Assembly (NCBI RefSeq): GCF_963662255.1
Contig: NW_026912152.1
Span: 1 to 64,000, forward strand
From: Cinclus cinclus
Lineage: Eukaryota > Chordata > Aves > Passeriformes > Cinclidae
Direction of reading: 5' to 3'
DNA: 64,000 nt
A program made the position numbers and the translations under genes. Under the pieces are notes generated by a model. It worked only from the letters and a program-made list of their open reading frames with translations. It was not told the origin of the DNA and ran no database searches. Below are positions 36,015 through 50,000 of this stretch, piece by piece (the stretch's first letter is position 1; each line of letters opens with the position of its first letter).

Positions 36015-38774
36015 ATGGAGACGGAAAGCTTCTCGGCTAGAACTCGCCTAGAACAACTGCGGCTGCACATTGAGCTGGCCCGGAACGCCCTGCTGAAACT
36101 TGCCTTCTGGCACCACATTCACGGGGCAGCCGTCTTTCTTCGGCCACCTGCCAAGCGGCCCCATATCGCCGCGCTCGTTGCACTCCGCTTGTCAGATTGG
36201 CTTCCCGTGGCGCTGATTTCAGCCTGGCCAAATACTAGCGCTCCGGAGAGCTGTCTCGCAGACAATAATGTCCCGGCATAGAAATTTGTCCTGCAATGTT
36301 CCCTCCTCTTTTCCCACACTGTGTTGCTCTGATGAATGCCTTGAGCATGGAACGACTTAAGCCAGCAAGTATTCCTCGCCGGCCACCTCTCGCTGTGCAA
36401 GAGGTACGCCGTGGACCCTGTGAACGCTGCCAAGCAAAAAGCAGAGCCGTGACCATAAAAGCGAGGAGAGAGCATGCACGAAGCACACTAGTTCTGTCTA
36501 GTGCTTTCCGTGCAGAGAGGCGGCAAAGCTGAATGCCGTGTCCGAGCTTGACAACTCGCTGGAGCACAGAAAGCCAAGAATGAAGAGGCGGAACACAGCC
36601 TTGGTTTCAGCAGCTTCCGGGACTGCAAAAGTTCACCAATAGCTCTGTCAAAGCAGAACTCGGCTGCGAATGCTCTCGCAGCTTGGGAAAGTTAGGCGCA
36701 GCTGTTGACCAGCTCTGCCCGTGGCCACAGGCTGCTTCTTCCACCTTTCACTGGGGCAGAGCTTTTGCGGAACAGAGACGGCATTCTTCCAGTGCGTGTT
36801 CTCCAAGGAGCTGTGAAACAGAGCCTAGCACGCTGTCTCGCTGATACTGGCTTTCGGCAAGCAAGCGTGCCGCACCGCCTACATTCTGCACTCTGGCAGC
36901 CTAGTTGCCAGCTTTCGACAGGTGCTGTCCTAGCAAGGAAGCTCAGGCAGTCAAAGCCGGCGCAGGGCGGCACCTTTCTGCTTTGCCCGCCTAAGCGGCG
37001 TCACACTCCCAAGGATACTGTGTCCTTTCCCTCTGCACTGCGTCTGCCGACGTGCTCTCTGCATCTCGGAGCATAACGGCAAAGGACAACGTTTTGCACG
37101 GCAGGGTAGAAATGGCATTGCTAGCAGGAAAGCTAGATGCCTTGGAACTGCCCGCTTACCCCTTGCCACTCACTTCAGGCTCGTACGCTGAGCAGAACAG
37201 CCTGTTGTTCCTGAAGCTTCGCTGGCTGTCGTTCGTGCCCAGACGCGATTTCCTTCCCAAGGAGGCGAAGCGCCCTCTACTTCTCGCACCGAGCGCGCTG
37301 CTCCTGGCTTTCGCCTCTGCCGCAACGAGCTCGCTACGCGCACTTTTCTTCTCAACCCTGGGTGCCCTTGCCTTCTGCCTTTCTTGTCTCGTGAATGGAG
37401 ACGGAAAGCTTCTCGGCTAGAACTCGCCTAGAACAACTGCGGCTGCACATTGAGCTGGCCCGGAACGCCCTGCTGAAACTTGCCTTCTGGCACCACATTC
37501 ACGGGGCAGCCGTCTTTCTTCGGCCACCTGCCAAGCGGCCCCATATCGCCGCGCTCGTTGCACTCCGCTTGTCAGATTGGCTTCCCGTGGCGCTGATTTC
37601 AGCCTGGCCAAATACTAGCGCTCCGGAGAGCTGTCTCGCAGACAATAATGTCCCGGCATAGAAATTTGTCCTGCAATGTTCCCTCCTCTTTTCCCACACT
37701 GTGTTGCTCTGATGAATGCCTTGAGCATGGAACGACTTAAGCCAGCAAGTATTCCTCGCCGGCCACCTCTCGCTGTGCAAGAGGTACGCCGTGGACCCTG
37801 TGAACGCTGCCAAGCAAAAAGCAGAGCCGTGACCATAAAAGCGAGGAGAGAGCATGCACGAAGCACACTAGTTCTGTCTAGTGCTTTCCGTGCAGAGAGG
37901 CGGCAAAGCTGAATGCCGTGTCCGAGCTTGACAACTCGCTGGAGCACAGAAAGCCAAGAATGAAGAGGCGGAACACAGCCTTGGTTTCAGCAGCTTCCGG
38001 GACTGCAAAAGTTCACCAATAGCTCTGTCAAAGCAGAACTCGGCTGCGAATGCTCTCGCAGCTTGGGAAAGTTAGGCGCAGCTGTTGACCAGCTCTGCCC
38101 GTGGCCACAGGCTGCTTCTTCCACCTTTCACTGGGGCAGAGCTTTTGCGGAACAGAGACGGCATTCTTCCAGTGCGTGTTCTCCAAGGAGCTGTGAAACA
38201 GAGCCTAGCACGCTGTCTCGCTGATACTGGCTTTCGGCAAGCAAGCGTGCCGCACCGCCTACATTCTGCACTCTGGCAGCCTAGTTGCCAGCTTTCGACA
38301 GGTGCTGTCCTAGCAAGGAAGCTCAGGCAGTCAAAGCCGGCGCAGGGCGGCACCTTTCTGCTTTGCCCGCCTAAGCGGCGTCACACTCCCAAGGATACTG
38401 TGTCCTTTCCCTCTGCACTGCGTCTGCCGACGTGCTCTCTGCATCTCGGAGCATAACGGCAAAGGACAACGTTTTGCACGGCAGGGTAGAAATGGCATTG
38501 CTAGCAGGAAAGCTAGATGCCTTGGAACTGCCCGCTTACCCCTTGCCACTCACTTCAGGCTCGTACGCTGAGCAGAACAGCCTGTTGTTCCTGAAGCTTC
38601 GCTGGCTGTCGTTCGTGCCCAGACGCGATTTCCTTCCCAAGGAGGCGAAGCGCCCTCTACTTCTCGCACCGAGCGCGCTGCTCCTGGCTTTCGCCTCTGC
38701 CGCAACGAGCTCGCTACGCGCACTTTTCTTCTCAACCCTGGGTGCCCTTGCCTTCTGCCTTTCTTGTCTCGTGA
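36015..38774 (+). repeat. Two adjacent satellite units (27-28), both 348C
   Basis: G to C at 36362 and at 37742. Like units 8 and 9, these are neighbouring carriers, as expected if the variant spreads by local duplication or conversion. Confidence 0.95.
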
Positions 38775-41700
38775 ATGGAGACGGAAAGCTTCTCGGCTAG
38801 AACTCGCCTAGAACAACTGCGGCTGCACATTGAGCTGGCCCGGAACGCCCTGCTGAAACTTGCCTTCTGGCACCACATTCACGGGGCAGCCGTCTTTCTT
38901 CGGCCACCTGCCAAGCGGCCCCATATCGCCGCGCTCGTTGCACTCCGCTTGTCAGATTGGCTTCCCGTGGCGCTGATTTCAGCCTGGCCAAATACTAGCG
39001 CTCCGGAGAGCTGTCTCGCAGACAATAATGTCCCGGCATAGAAATTTGTCCTGCAATGTTCCCTCCTCTTTTCCCACACTGTGTTGCTCTGATGAATGCC
39101 TTGAGCATGGAACGACTTAAGGCAGCAAGTATTCCTCGCCGGCCACCTCTCGCTGTGCAAGAGGTACGCCGTGGACCCTGTGAACGCTGCCAAGCAAAAA
39201 GCAGAGCCGTGACCATAAAAGCGAGGAGAGAGCATGCACGAAGCACACTAGTTCTGTCTAGTGCTTTCCGTGCAGAGAGGCGGCAAAGCTGAATGCCGTG
39301 TCCGAGCTTGACAACTCGCTGGAGCACAGAAAGCCAAGAATGAAGAGGCGGAACACAGCCTTGGTTTCAGCAGCTTCCGGGACTGCAAAAGTTCACCAAT
39401 AGCTCTGTCAAAGCAGAACTCGGCTGCGAATGCTCTCGCAGCTTGGGAAAGTTAGGCGCAGCTGTTGACCAGCTCTGCCCGTGGCCACAGGCTGCTTCTT
39501 CCACCTTTCACTGGGGCAGAGCTTTTGCGGAACAGAGACGGCATTCTTCCAGTGCGTGTTCTCCAAGGAGCTGTGAAACAGAGCCTAGCACGCTGTCTCG
39601 CTGATACTGGCTTTCGGCAAGCAAGCGTGCCGCACCGCCTACATTCTGCACTCTGGCAGCCTAGTTGCCAGCTTTCGACAGGTGCTGTCCTAGCAAGGAA
39701 GCTCAGGCAGTCAAAGCCGGCGCAGGGCGGCACCTTTCTGCTTTGCCCGCCTAAGCGGCGTCACACTCCCAAGGATACTGTGTCCTTTCCCTCTGCACTG
39801 CGTCTGCCGACGTGCTCTCTGCATCTCGGAGCATAACGGCAAAGGACAACGTTTTGCACGGCAGGGTAGAAATGGCATTGCTAGCAGGAAAGCTAGATGC
39901 CTTGGAACTGCCCGCTTACCCCTTGCCACTCACTTCAGGCTCGTACGCTGAGCAGAACAGCCTGTTGTTCCTGAAGCTTCGCTGGCTGTCGTTCGTGCCC
40001 AGACGCGATTTCCTTCCCAAGGAGGCGAAGCGCCCTCTACTTCTCGCACCGAGCGCGCTGCTCCTGGCTTTCGCCTCTGCCGCAACGAGCTCGCTACGCG
40101 CACTTTTCTTCTCAACCCTGGGTGCCCTTGCCTTCTGCCTTTCTTGTCTCGTGAATGGAGACGGAAAGCTTCTCGGCTAGAACTCGCCTAGAACAACTGC
40201 GGCTGCACATTGAGCTGGCCCGGAACGCCCTGCTGAAACTTGCCTTCTGGCACCACATTCACGGGGCAGCCGTCTTTCTTCGGCCACCTGCCAAGCGGCC
40301 CCATATCGCCGCGCTCGTTGCACTCCGCTTGTCAGATTGGCTTCCCGTGGCGCTGATTTCAGCCTGGCCAAATACTAGCGCTCCGGAGAGCTGTCTCGCA
40401 GACAATAATGTCCCGGCATAGAAATTTGTCCTGCAATGTTCCCTCCTCTTTTCCCACACTGTGTTGCTCTGATGAATGCCTTGAGCATGGAACGACTTAA
40501 GGCAGCAAGTATTCCTCGCCGGCCACCTCTCGCTGTGCAAGAGGTACGCCGTGGACCCTGTGAACGCTGCCAAGCAAAAAGCAGAGCCGTGACCATAAAA
40601 GCGAGGAGAGAGCATGCACGAAGCACACTAGTTCTGTCTAGTGCTTTCCGTGCAGAGAGGCGGCAAAGCTGAATGCCGTGTCCGAGCTTGACAACTCGCT
40701 GGAGCACAGAAAGCCAAGAATGAAGAGGCGGAACACAGCCTTGGTTTCAGCAGCTTCCGGGACTGCAAAAGTTCACCAATAGCTCTGTCAAAGCAGAACT
40801 CGGCTGCGAATGCTCTCGCAGCTTGGGAAAGTTAGGCGCAGCTGTTGACCAGCTCTGCCCGTGGCCACAGGCTGCTTCTTCCACCTTTCACTGGGGCAGA
40901 GCTTTTGCGGAACAGAGACGGCATTCTTCCAGTGCGTGTTCTCCAAGGAGCTGTGAAACAGAGCCTAGCACGCTGTCTCGCTGATACTGGCTTTCGGCAA
41001 GCAAGCGTGCCGCACCGCCTACATTCTGCACTCTGGCAGCCTAGTTGCCAGCTTTCGACAGGTGCTGTCCTAGCAAGGAAGCTCAGGCAGTCAAAGCCGG
41101 CGCAGGGCGGCACCTTTCTGCTTTGCCCGCCTAAGCGGCGTCACACTCCCAAGGATACTGTGTCCTTTCCCTCTGCACTGCGTCTGCCGACGTGCTCTCT
41201 GCATCTCGGAGCATAACGGCAAAGGACAACGTTTTGCACGGCAGGGTAGAAATGGCATTGCTAGCAGGAAAGCTAGATGCCTTGGAACTGCCCGCTTACC
41301 CCTTGCCACTCACTTCAGGCTCGTACGCTGAGCAGAACAGCCTGTTGTTCCTGAAGCTTCGCTGGCTGTCGTTCGTGCCCAGACGCGATTTCCTTCCCAA
41401 GGAGGCGAAGCGCCCTCTACTTCTCGCACCGAGCGCGCTGCTCCTGGCTTTCGCCTCTGCCGCAACGAGCTCGCTACGCGCACTTTTCTTCTCAACCCTG
41501 GGTGCCCTTGCCTTCTGCCTTTCTTGTCTCGTGAATGGAGACGGAAAGCTTCTCGGCTAGAACTCGCCTAGAACAACTGCGGCTGCACATTGAGCTGGCC
41601 CGGAACGCCCTGCTGAAACTTGCCTTCTGGCACCACATTCACGGGGCAGCCGTCTTTCTTCGGCCACCTGCCAAGCGGCCCCATATCGCCGCGCTCGTTG

Positions 41701-42914
41701 CACTCCGCTTGTCAGATTGGCTTCCCGTGGCGCTGATTTCAGCCTGGCCAAATACTAGCGCTCCGGAGAGCTGTCTCGCAGACAATAATGTCCCGGCATA
41801 GAAATTTGTCCTGCAATGTTCCCTCCTCTTTTCCCACACTGTGTTGCTCTGATGAATGCCTTGAGCATGGAACGACTTAAGGCAGCAAGTATTCCTCGCC
41901 GGCCACCTCTCGCTGTGCAAGAGGTACGCCGTGGACCCTGTGAACGCTGCCAAGCAAAAAGCAGAGCCGTGACCATAAAAGCGAGGAGAGAGCATGCACG
42001 AAGCACACTAGTTCTGTCTAGTGCTTTCCGTGCAGAGAGGCGGCAAAGCTGAATGCCGTGTCCGAGCTTGACAACTCGCTGGAGCACAGAAAGCCAAGAA
42101 TGAAGAGGCGGAACACAGCCTTGGTTTCAGCAGCTTCCGGGACTGCAAAAGTTCACCAATAGCTCTGTCAAAGCAGAACTCGGCTGCGAATGCTCTCGCA
42201 GCTTGGGAAAGTTAGGCGCAGCTGTTGACCAGCTCTGCCCGTGGCCACAGGCTGCTTCTTCCACCTTTCACTGGGGCAGAGCTTTTGCGGAACAGAGACG
42301 GCATTCTTCCAGTGCGTGTTCTCCAAGGAGCTGTGAAACAGAGCCTAGCACGCTGTCTCGCTGATACTGGCTTTCGGCAAGCAAGCGTGCCGCACCGCCT
42401 ACATTCTGCACTCTGGCAGCCTAGTTGCCAGCTTTCGACAGGTGCTGTCCTAGCAAGGAAGCTCAGGCAGTCAAAGCCGGCGCAGGGCGGCACCTTTCTG
42501 CTTTGCCCGCCTAAGCGGCGTCACACTCCCAAGGATACTGTGTCCTTTCCCTCTGCACTGCGTCTGCCGACGTGCTCTCTGCATCTCGGAGCATAACGGC
42601 AAAGGACAACGTTTTGCACGGCAGGGTAGAAATGGCATTGCTAGCAGGAAAGCTAGATGCCTTGGAACTGCCCGCTTACCCCTTGCCACTCACTTCAGGC
42701 TCGTACGCTGAGCAGAACAGCCTGTTGTTCCTGAAGCTTCGCTGGCTGTCGTTCGTGCCCAGACGCGATTTCCTTCCCAAGGAGGCGAAGCGCCCTCTAC
42801 TTCTCGCACCGAGCGCGCTGCTCCTGGCTTTCGCCTCTGCCGCAACGAGCTCGCTACGCGCACTTTTCTTCTCAACCCTGGGTGCCCTTGCCTTCTGCCT
42901 TTCTTGTCTCGTGA
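38775..42914 (+). repeat. Three consensus satellite units (29-31)
   Basis: Units starting at 38775, 40155 and 41535 show no differences from the majority sequence. Confidence 0.95.
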
Positions 42915-44294
42915 ATGGAGACGGAAAGCTTCTCGGCTAGAACTCGCCTAGAACAACTGCGGCTGCACATTGAGCTGGCCCGGAACGCCCTGCTGAAACT
43001 TGCCTTCTGGCACCACATTCACGGGGCAGCCGTCTTTCTTCGGCCACCTGCCAAGCGGCCCCATATCGCCGCGCTCGTTGCACTCCGCTTGTCAGATTGG
43101 CTTCCCGTGGCGCTGATTTCAGCCTGGCCAAATACTAGCGCTCCGGAGAGCTGTCTCGCAGACAATAATGTCCCGGCATAGAAATTTGTCCTGCAATGTT
43201 CCCTCCTCTTTTCCCACACTGTGTTGCTCTGATGAATGCCTTGAGCATGGAACGACTTAAGCCAGCAAGTATTCCTCGCCGGCCACCTCTCGCTGTGCAA
43301 GAGGTACGCCGTGGACCCTGTGAACGCTGCCAAGCAAAAAGCAGAGCCGTGACCATAAAAGCGAGGAGAGAGCATGCACGAAGCACACTAGTTCTGTCTA
43401 GTGCTTTCCGTGCAGAGAGGCGGCAAAGCTGAATGCCGTGTCCGAGCTTGACAACTCGCTGGAGCACAGAAAGCCAAGAATGAAGAGGCGGAACACAGCC
43501 TTGGTTTCAGCAGCTTCCGGGACTGCAAAAGTTCACCAATAGCTCTGTCAAAGCAGAACTCGGCTGCGAATGCTCTCGCAGCTTGGGAAAGTTAGGCGCA
43601 GCTGTTGACCAGCTCTGCCCGTGGCCACAGGCTGCTTCTTCCACCTTTCACTGGGGCAGAGCTTTTGCGGAACAGAGACGGCATTCTTCCAGTGCGTGTT
43701 CTCCAAGGAGCTGTGAAACAGAGCCTAGCACGCTGTCTCGCTGATACTGGCTTTCGGCAAGCAAGCGTGCCGCACCGCCTACATTCTGCACTCTGGCAGC
43801 CTAGTTGCCAGCTTTCGACAGGTGCTGTCCTAGCAAGGAAGCTCAGGCAGTCAAAGCCGGCGCAGGGCGGCACCTTTCTGCTTTGCCCGCCTAAGCGGCG
43901 TCACACTCCCAAGGATACTGTGTCCTTTCCCTCTGCACTGCGTCTGCCGACGTGCTCTCTGCATCTCGGAGCATAACGGCAAAGGACAACGTTTTGCACG
44001 GCAGGGTAGAAATGGCATTGCTAGCAGGAAAGCTAGATGCCTTGGAACTGCCCGCTTACCCCTTGCCACTCACTTCAGGCTCGTACGCTGAGCAGAACAG
44101 CCTGTTGTTCCTGAAGCTTCGCTGGCTGTCGTTCGTGCCCAGACGCGATTTCCTTCCCAAGGAGGCGAAGCGCCCTCTACTTCTCGCACCGAGCGCGCTG
44201 CTCCTGGCTTTCGCCTCTGCCGCAACGAGCTCGCTACGCGCACTTTTCTTCTCAACCCTGGGTGCCCTTGCCTTCTGCCTTTCTTGTCTCGTGA
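42915..44294 (+). repeat. Satellite unit 32, 348C variant
   Basis: G to C at 43262. Otherwise consensus. Confidence 0.95.
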
Positions 44295-45674
44295 ATGGAG
44301 ACGGAAAGCTTCTCGGCTAGAACTCGCCTAGAACAACTGCGGCTGCACATTGAGCTGGCCCGGAACGCCCTGCTGAAACTTGCCTTCTGGCACCACATTC
44401 ACGGGGCAGCCGTCTTTCTTCGGCCACCTGCCAAGCGGCCCCATATCGCCGCGCTCGTTGCACTCCGCTTGTCAGATTGGCTTCCCGTGGCGCTGATTTC
44501 AGCCTGGCCAAATACTAGCGCTCCGGAGAGCTGTCTCGCAGACAATAATGTCCCGGCATAGAAATTTGTCCTGCAATGTTCCCTCCTCTTTTCCCACACT
44601 GTGTTGCTCTGATGAATGCCTTGAGCATGGAACGACTTAAGGCAGCAAGTATTCCTCGCCGGCCACCTCTCGCTGTGCAAGAGGTACGCCGTGGACCCTG
44701 TGAACGCTGCCAAGCAAAAAGCAGAGCCGTGACCATAAAAGCGAGGAGAGAGCATGCACGAAGCACACTAGTTCTGTCTAGTGCTTTCCGTGCAGAGAGG
44801 CGGCAAAGCTGAATGCCGTGTCCGAGCTTGACAACTCGCTGGAGCACAGAAAGCCAAGAATGAAGAGGCGGAACACAGCCTTGGTTTCAGCAGCTTCCGG
44901 GACTGCAAAAGTTCACCAATAGCTCTGTCAAAGCAGAACTCGGCTGCGAATGCTCTCGCAGCTTGGGAAAGTTAGGCGCAGCTGTTGACCAGCTCTGCCC
45001 GTGGCCACAGGCTGCTTCTTCCACCTTTCACTGGGGCAGAGCTTTTGCGGAACAGAGACGGCATTCTTCCAGTGCGTGTTCTCCAAGGAGCTGTGAAACA
45101 GAGCCTAGCACGCTGTCTCGCTGATACTGGCTTTCGGCAAGCAAGCGTGCCGCACCGCCTACATTCTGCACTCTGGCAGCCTAGTTGCCAGCTTTCGACA
45201 GGTGCTGTCCTAGCAAGGAAGCTCAGGCAGTCAAAGCCGGCGCAGGGCGGCACCTTTCTGCTTTGCCCGCCTAAGCGGCGTCACACTCCCAAGGATACTG
45301 TGTCCTTTCCCTCTGCACTGCGTCTGCCGACGTGCTCTCTGCATCTCGGAGCATAACGGCAAAGGACAACGTTTTGCACGGCAGGGTAGAAATGGCATTG
45401 CTAGCAGGAAAGCTAGATGCCTTGGAACTGCCCGCTTACCCCTTGCCACTCACTTCAGGCTCGTACGCTGAGCAGAACAGCCTGTTGTTCCTGAAGCTTC
45501 GCTGGCTGTCGTTCGTGCCCAGACGCGATTTCCTTCCCAAGGAGGCGAAGCGCCCTCTACTTCTCGCACCGAGCGCGCTGCTCCTGGCTTTCGCCTCTGC
45601 CGCAACGAGCTCGCTACGCGCACTTTTCTTCTCAACCCTGGGTGCCCTTGCCTTCTGCCTTTCTTGTCTCGTGA
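44295..45674 (+). repeat. Consensus satellite unit 33
   Basis: No differences from the majority sequence were seen. Confidence 0.95.
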
Positions 45675-47054
45675 ATGGAGACGGAAAGCTTCTCGGCTAG
45701 AACTCGCCTAGAACAACTGCGGCTGCACATTGAGCTGGCCCGGAACGCCCTGCTGAAACTTGCCTTCTGGCACCACATTCACGGGGCAGCCGTCTTTCTT
45801 CGGCCACCTGCCAAGCGGCCCCATATCGCCGCGCTCGTTGCACTCCGCTTGTCAGATTGGCTTCCCGTGGCGCTGATTTCAGCCTGGCCAAATACTAGCG
45901 CTCCGGAGAGCTGTCTCGCAGACAATAATGTCCCGGCATAGAAATTTGTCCTGCAATGTTCCCTCCTCTTTTCCCACACTGTGTTGCTCTGATGAATGCC
46001 TTGAGCATGGAACGACTTAAGGCAGCAAGTATTCCTCGCCGGCCACCTCTCGCTGTGCAAGAGGTACGCCGTGGACCCTGTGAACGCTGCCAAGCAAAAA
46101 GCAGAGCCGTGACCATAAAAGCGAGGAGAGAGCATGCACGAAGCACACTAGTTCTGTCTAGTGCTTTCCGTGCAGAGAGGCGGCAAAGCTGAATGCCGTG
46201 TCCGAGCTTGACAACTCGCTGGAGCACAGAAAGCCAAGAATGAAGAGGCGGAACACAGCCTTGGTTTCAGCAGCTTCCGGGACTGCAAAAGTTCACCAAT
46301 AGCTCTGTCAAAGCAGAACTCGGCTGCGAATGCTCTCGCAGCTTGGGAAAGTTAGGCGCAGCTGTTGACCAGCTCTGCCCGTGGCCACAGGCTGCTTCTT
46401 CCACCTTTCACTGGGGCAGAGCTTTTGCGGAACAGAGACGGCATTCTTCCAGTGCGTGTTCTCCAAGGAGCTGTGAAACAGAGCCTAGCACGCTGTCTCG
46501 CTGATACTGGCTTTCGGCAAGCAAGCGTGCCGCACCGCCTACATTCTGCACTCTGGCAGCCTAGTTGCCAGCTTTCGACAGGTGCTGTCCTAGCAAGGAA
46601 GCTCAGGCAGTCAAAGCCGGCGCAGGGCGGCACCTTTCTGCTTTGCCCGCCTAAGCGGCGTCACACTCCCAAGGATACTGTGTCCTTTCCCTCTGCACTG
46701 CGTCTGCCGACGTGCTCTCTGCATCTCGGAGCATAACGGCAAAGGACAACGTTTTGCACGGCAGGGTAGAAATGGCATTGCTAGCAGGAAAGCTAGATGC
46801 CTTGGAACTGCCCGCTTACCCCTTGCCACTCACTTCAGGCTCGTACGCTGGGCAGAACAGCCTGTTGTTCCTGAAGCTTCGCTGGCTGTCGTTCGTGCCC
46901 AGACGCGATTTCCTTCCCAAGGAGGCGAAGCGCCCTCTACTTCTCGCACCGAGCGCGCTGCTCCTGGCTTTCGCCTCTGCCGCAACGAGCTCGCTACGCG
47001 CACTTTTCTTCTCAACCCTGGGTGCCCTTGCCTTCTGCCTTTCTTGTCTCGTGA
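45675..47054 (+). repeat. Satellite unit 34 with private 1177G
   Basis: A to G at 46851. Otherwise consensus. Confidence 0.95.
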
Positions 47055-50000
47055 ATGGAGACGGAAAGCTTCTCGGCTAGAACTCGCCTAGAACAACTGC
47101 GGCTGCACATTGAGCTGGCCCGGAACGCCCTGCTGAAACTTGCCTTCTGGCACCACATTCACGGGGCAGCCGTCTTTCTTCGGCCACCTGCCAAGCGGCC
47201 CCATATCGCCGCGCTCGTTGCACTCCGCTTGTCAGATTGGCTTCCCGTGGCGCTGATTTCAGCCTGGCCAAATACTAGCGCTCCGGAGAGCTGTCTCGCA
47301 GACAATAATGTCCCGGCATAGAAATTTGTCCTGCAATGTTCCCTCCTCTTTTCCCACACTGTGTTGCTCTGATGAATGCCTTGAGCATGGAACGACTTAA
47401 GGCAGCAAGTATTCCTCGCCGGCCACCTCTCGCTGTGCAAGAGGTACGCCGTGGACCCTGTGAACGCTGCCAAGCAAAAAGCAGAGCCGTGACCATAAAA
47501 GCGAGGAGAGAGCATGCACGAAGCACACTAGTTCTGTCTAGTGCTTTCCGTGCAGAGAGGCGGCAAAGCTGAATGCCGTGTCCGAGCTTGACAACTCGCT
47601 GGAGCACAGAAAGCCAAGAATGAAGAGGCGGAACACAGCCTTGGTTTCAGCAGCTTCCGGGACTGCAAAAGTTCACCAATAGCTCTGTCAAAGCAGAACT
47701 CGGCTGCGAATGCTCTCGCAGCTTGGGAAAGTTAGGCGCAGCTGTTGACCAGCTCTGCCCGTGGCCACAGGCTGCTTCTTCCACCTTTCACTGGGGCAGA
47801 GCTTTTGCGGAACAGAGACGGCATTCTTCCAGTGCGTGTTCTCCAAGGAGCTGTGAAACAGAGCCTAGCACGCTGTCTCGCTGATACTGGCTTTCGGCAA
47901 GCAAGCGTGCCGCACCGCCTACATTCTGCACTCTGGCAGCCTAGTTGCCAGCTTTCGACAGGTGCTGTCCTAGCAAGGAAGCTCAGGCAGTCAAAGCCGG
48001 CGCAGGGCGGCACCTTTCTGCTTTGCCCGCCTAAGCGGCGTCACACTCCCAAGGATACTGTGTCCTTTCCCTCTGCACTGCGTCTGCCGACGTGCTCTCT
48101 GCATCTCGGAGCATAACGGCAAAGGACAACGTTTTGCACGGCAGGGTAGAAATGGCATTGCTAGCAGGAAAGCTAGATGCCTTGGAACTGCCCGCTTACC
48201 CCTTGCCACTCACTTCAGGCTCGTACGCTGAGCAGAACAGCCTGTTGTTCCTGAAGCTTCGCTGGCTGTCGTTCGTGCCCAGACGCGATTTCCTTCCCAA
48301 GGAGGCGAAGCGCCCTCTACTTCTCGCACCGAGCGCGCTGCTCCTGGCTTTCGCCTCTGCCGCAACGAGCTCGCTACGCGCACTTTTCTTCTCAACCCTG
48401 GGTGCCCTTGCCTTCTGCCTTTCTTGTCTCGTGAATGGAGACGGAAAGCTTCTCGGCTAGAACTCGCCTAGAACAACTGCGGCTGCACATTGAGCTGGCC
48501 CGGAACGCCCTGCTGAAACTTGCCTTCTGGCACCACATTCACGGGGCAGCCGTCTTTCTTCGGCCACCTGCCAAGCGGCCCCATATCGCCGCGCTCGTTG
48601 CACTCCGCTTGTCAGATTGGCTTCCCGTGGCGCTGATTTCAGCCTGGCCAAATACTAGCGCTCCGGAGAGCTGTCTCGCAGACAATAATGTCCCGGCATA
48701 GAAATTTGTCCTGCAATGTTCCCTCCTCTTTTCCCACACTGTGTTGCTCTGATGAATGCCTTGAGCATGGAACGACTTAAGGCAGCAAGTATTCCTCGCC
48801 GGCCACCTCTCGCTGTGCAAGAGGTACGCCGTGGACCCTGTGAACGCTGCCAAGCAAAAAGCAGAGCCGTGACCATAAAAGCGAGGAGAGAGCATGCACG
48901 AAGCACACTAGTTCTGTCTAGTGCTTTCCGTGCAGAGAGGCGGCAAAGCTGAATGCCGTGTCCGAGCTTGACAACTCGCTGGAGCACAGAAAGCCAAGAA
49001 TGAAGAGGCGGAACACAGCCTTGGTTTCAGCAGCTTCCGGGACTGCAAAAGTTCACCAATAGCTCTGTCAAAGCAGAACTCGGCTGCGAATGCTCTCGCA
49101 GCTTGGGAAAGTTAGGCGCAGCTGTTGACCAGCTCTGCCCGTGGCCACAGGCTGCTTCTTCCACCTTTCACTGGGGCAGAGCTTTTGCGGAACAGAGACG
49201 GCATTCTTCCAGTGCGTGTTCTCCAAGGAGCTGTGAAACAGAGCCTAGCACGCTGTCTCGCTGATACTGGCTTTCGGCAAGCAAGCGTGCCGCACCGCCT
49301 ACATTCTGCACTCTGGCAGCCTAGTTGCCAGCTTTCGACAGGTGCTGTCCTAGCAAGGAAGCTCAGGCAGTCAAAGCCGGCGCAGGGCGGCACCTTTCTG
49401 CTTTGCCCGCCTAAGCGGCGTCACACTCCCAAGGATACTGTGTCCTTTCCCTCTGCACTGCGTCTGCCGACGTGCTCTCTGCATCTCGGAGCATAACGGC
49501 AAAGGACAACGTTTTGCACGGCAGGGTAGAAATGGCATTGCTAGCAGGAAAGCTAGATGCCTTGGAACTGCCCGCTTACCCCTTGCCACTCACTTCAGGC
49601 TCGTACGCTGAGCAGAACAGCCTGTTGTTCCTGAAGCTTCGCTGGCTGTCGTTCGTGCCCAGACGCGATTTCCTTCCCAAGGAGGCGAAGCGCCCTCTAC
49701 TTCTCGCACCGAGCGCGCTGCTCCTGGCTTTCGCCTCTGCCGCAACGAGCTCGCTACGCGCACTTTTCTTCTCAACCCTGGGTGCCCTTGCCTTCTGCCT
49801 TTCTTGTCTCGTGAATGGAGACGGAAAGCTTCTCGGCTAGAACTCGCCTAGAACAACTGCGGCTGCACATTGAGCTGGCCCGGAACGCCCTGCTGAAACT
49901 TGCCTTCTGGCACCACATTCACGGGGCAGCCGTCTTTCTTCGGCCACCTGCCAAGCGGCCCCATATCGCCGCGCTCGTTGCACTCCGCTTGTCAGATTGG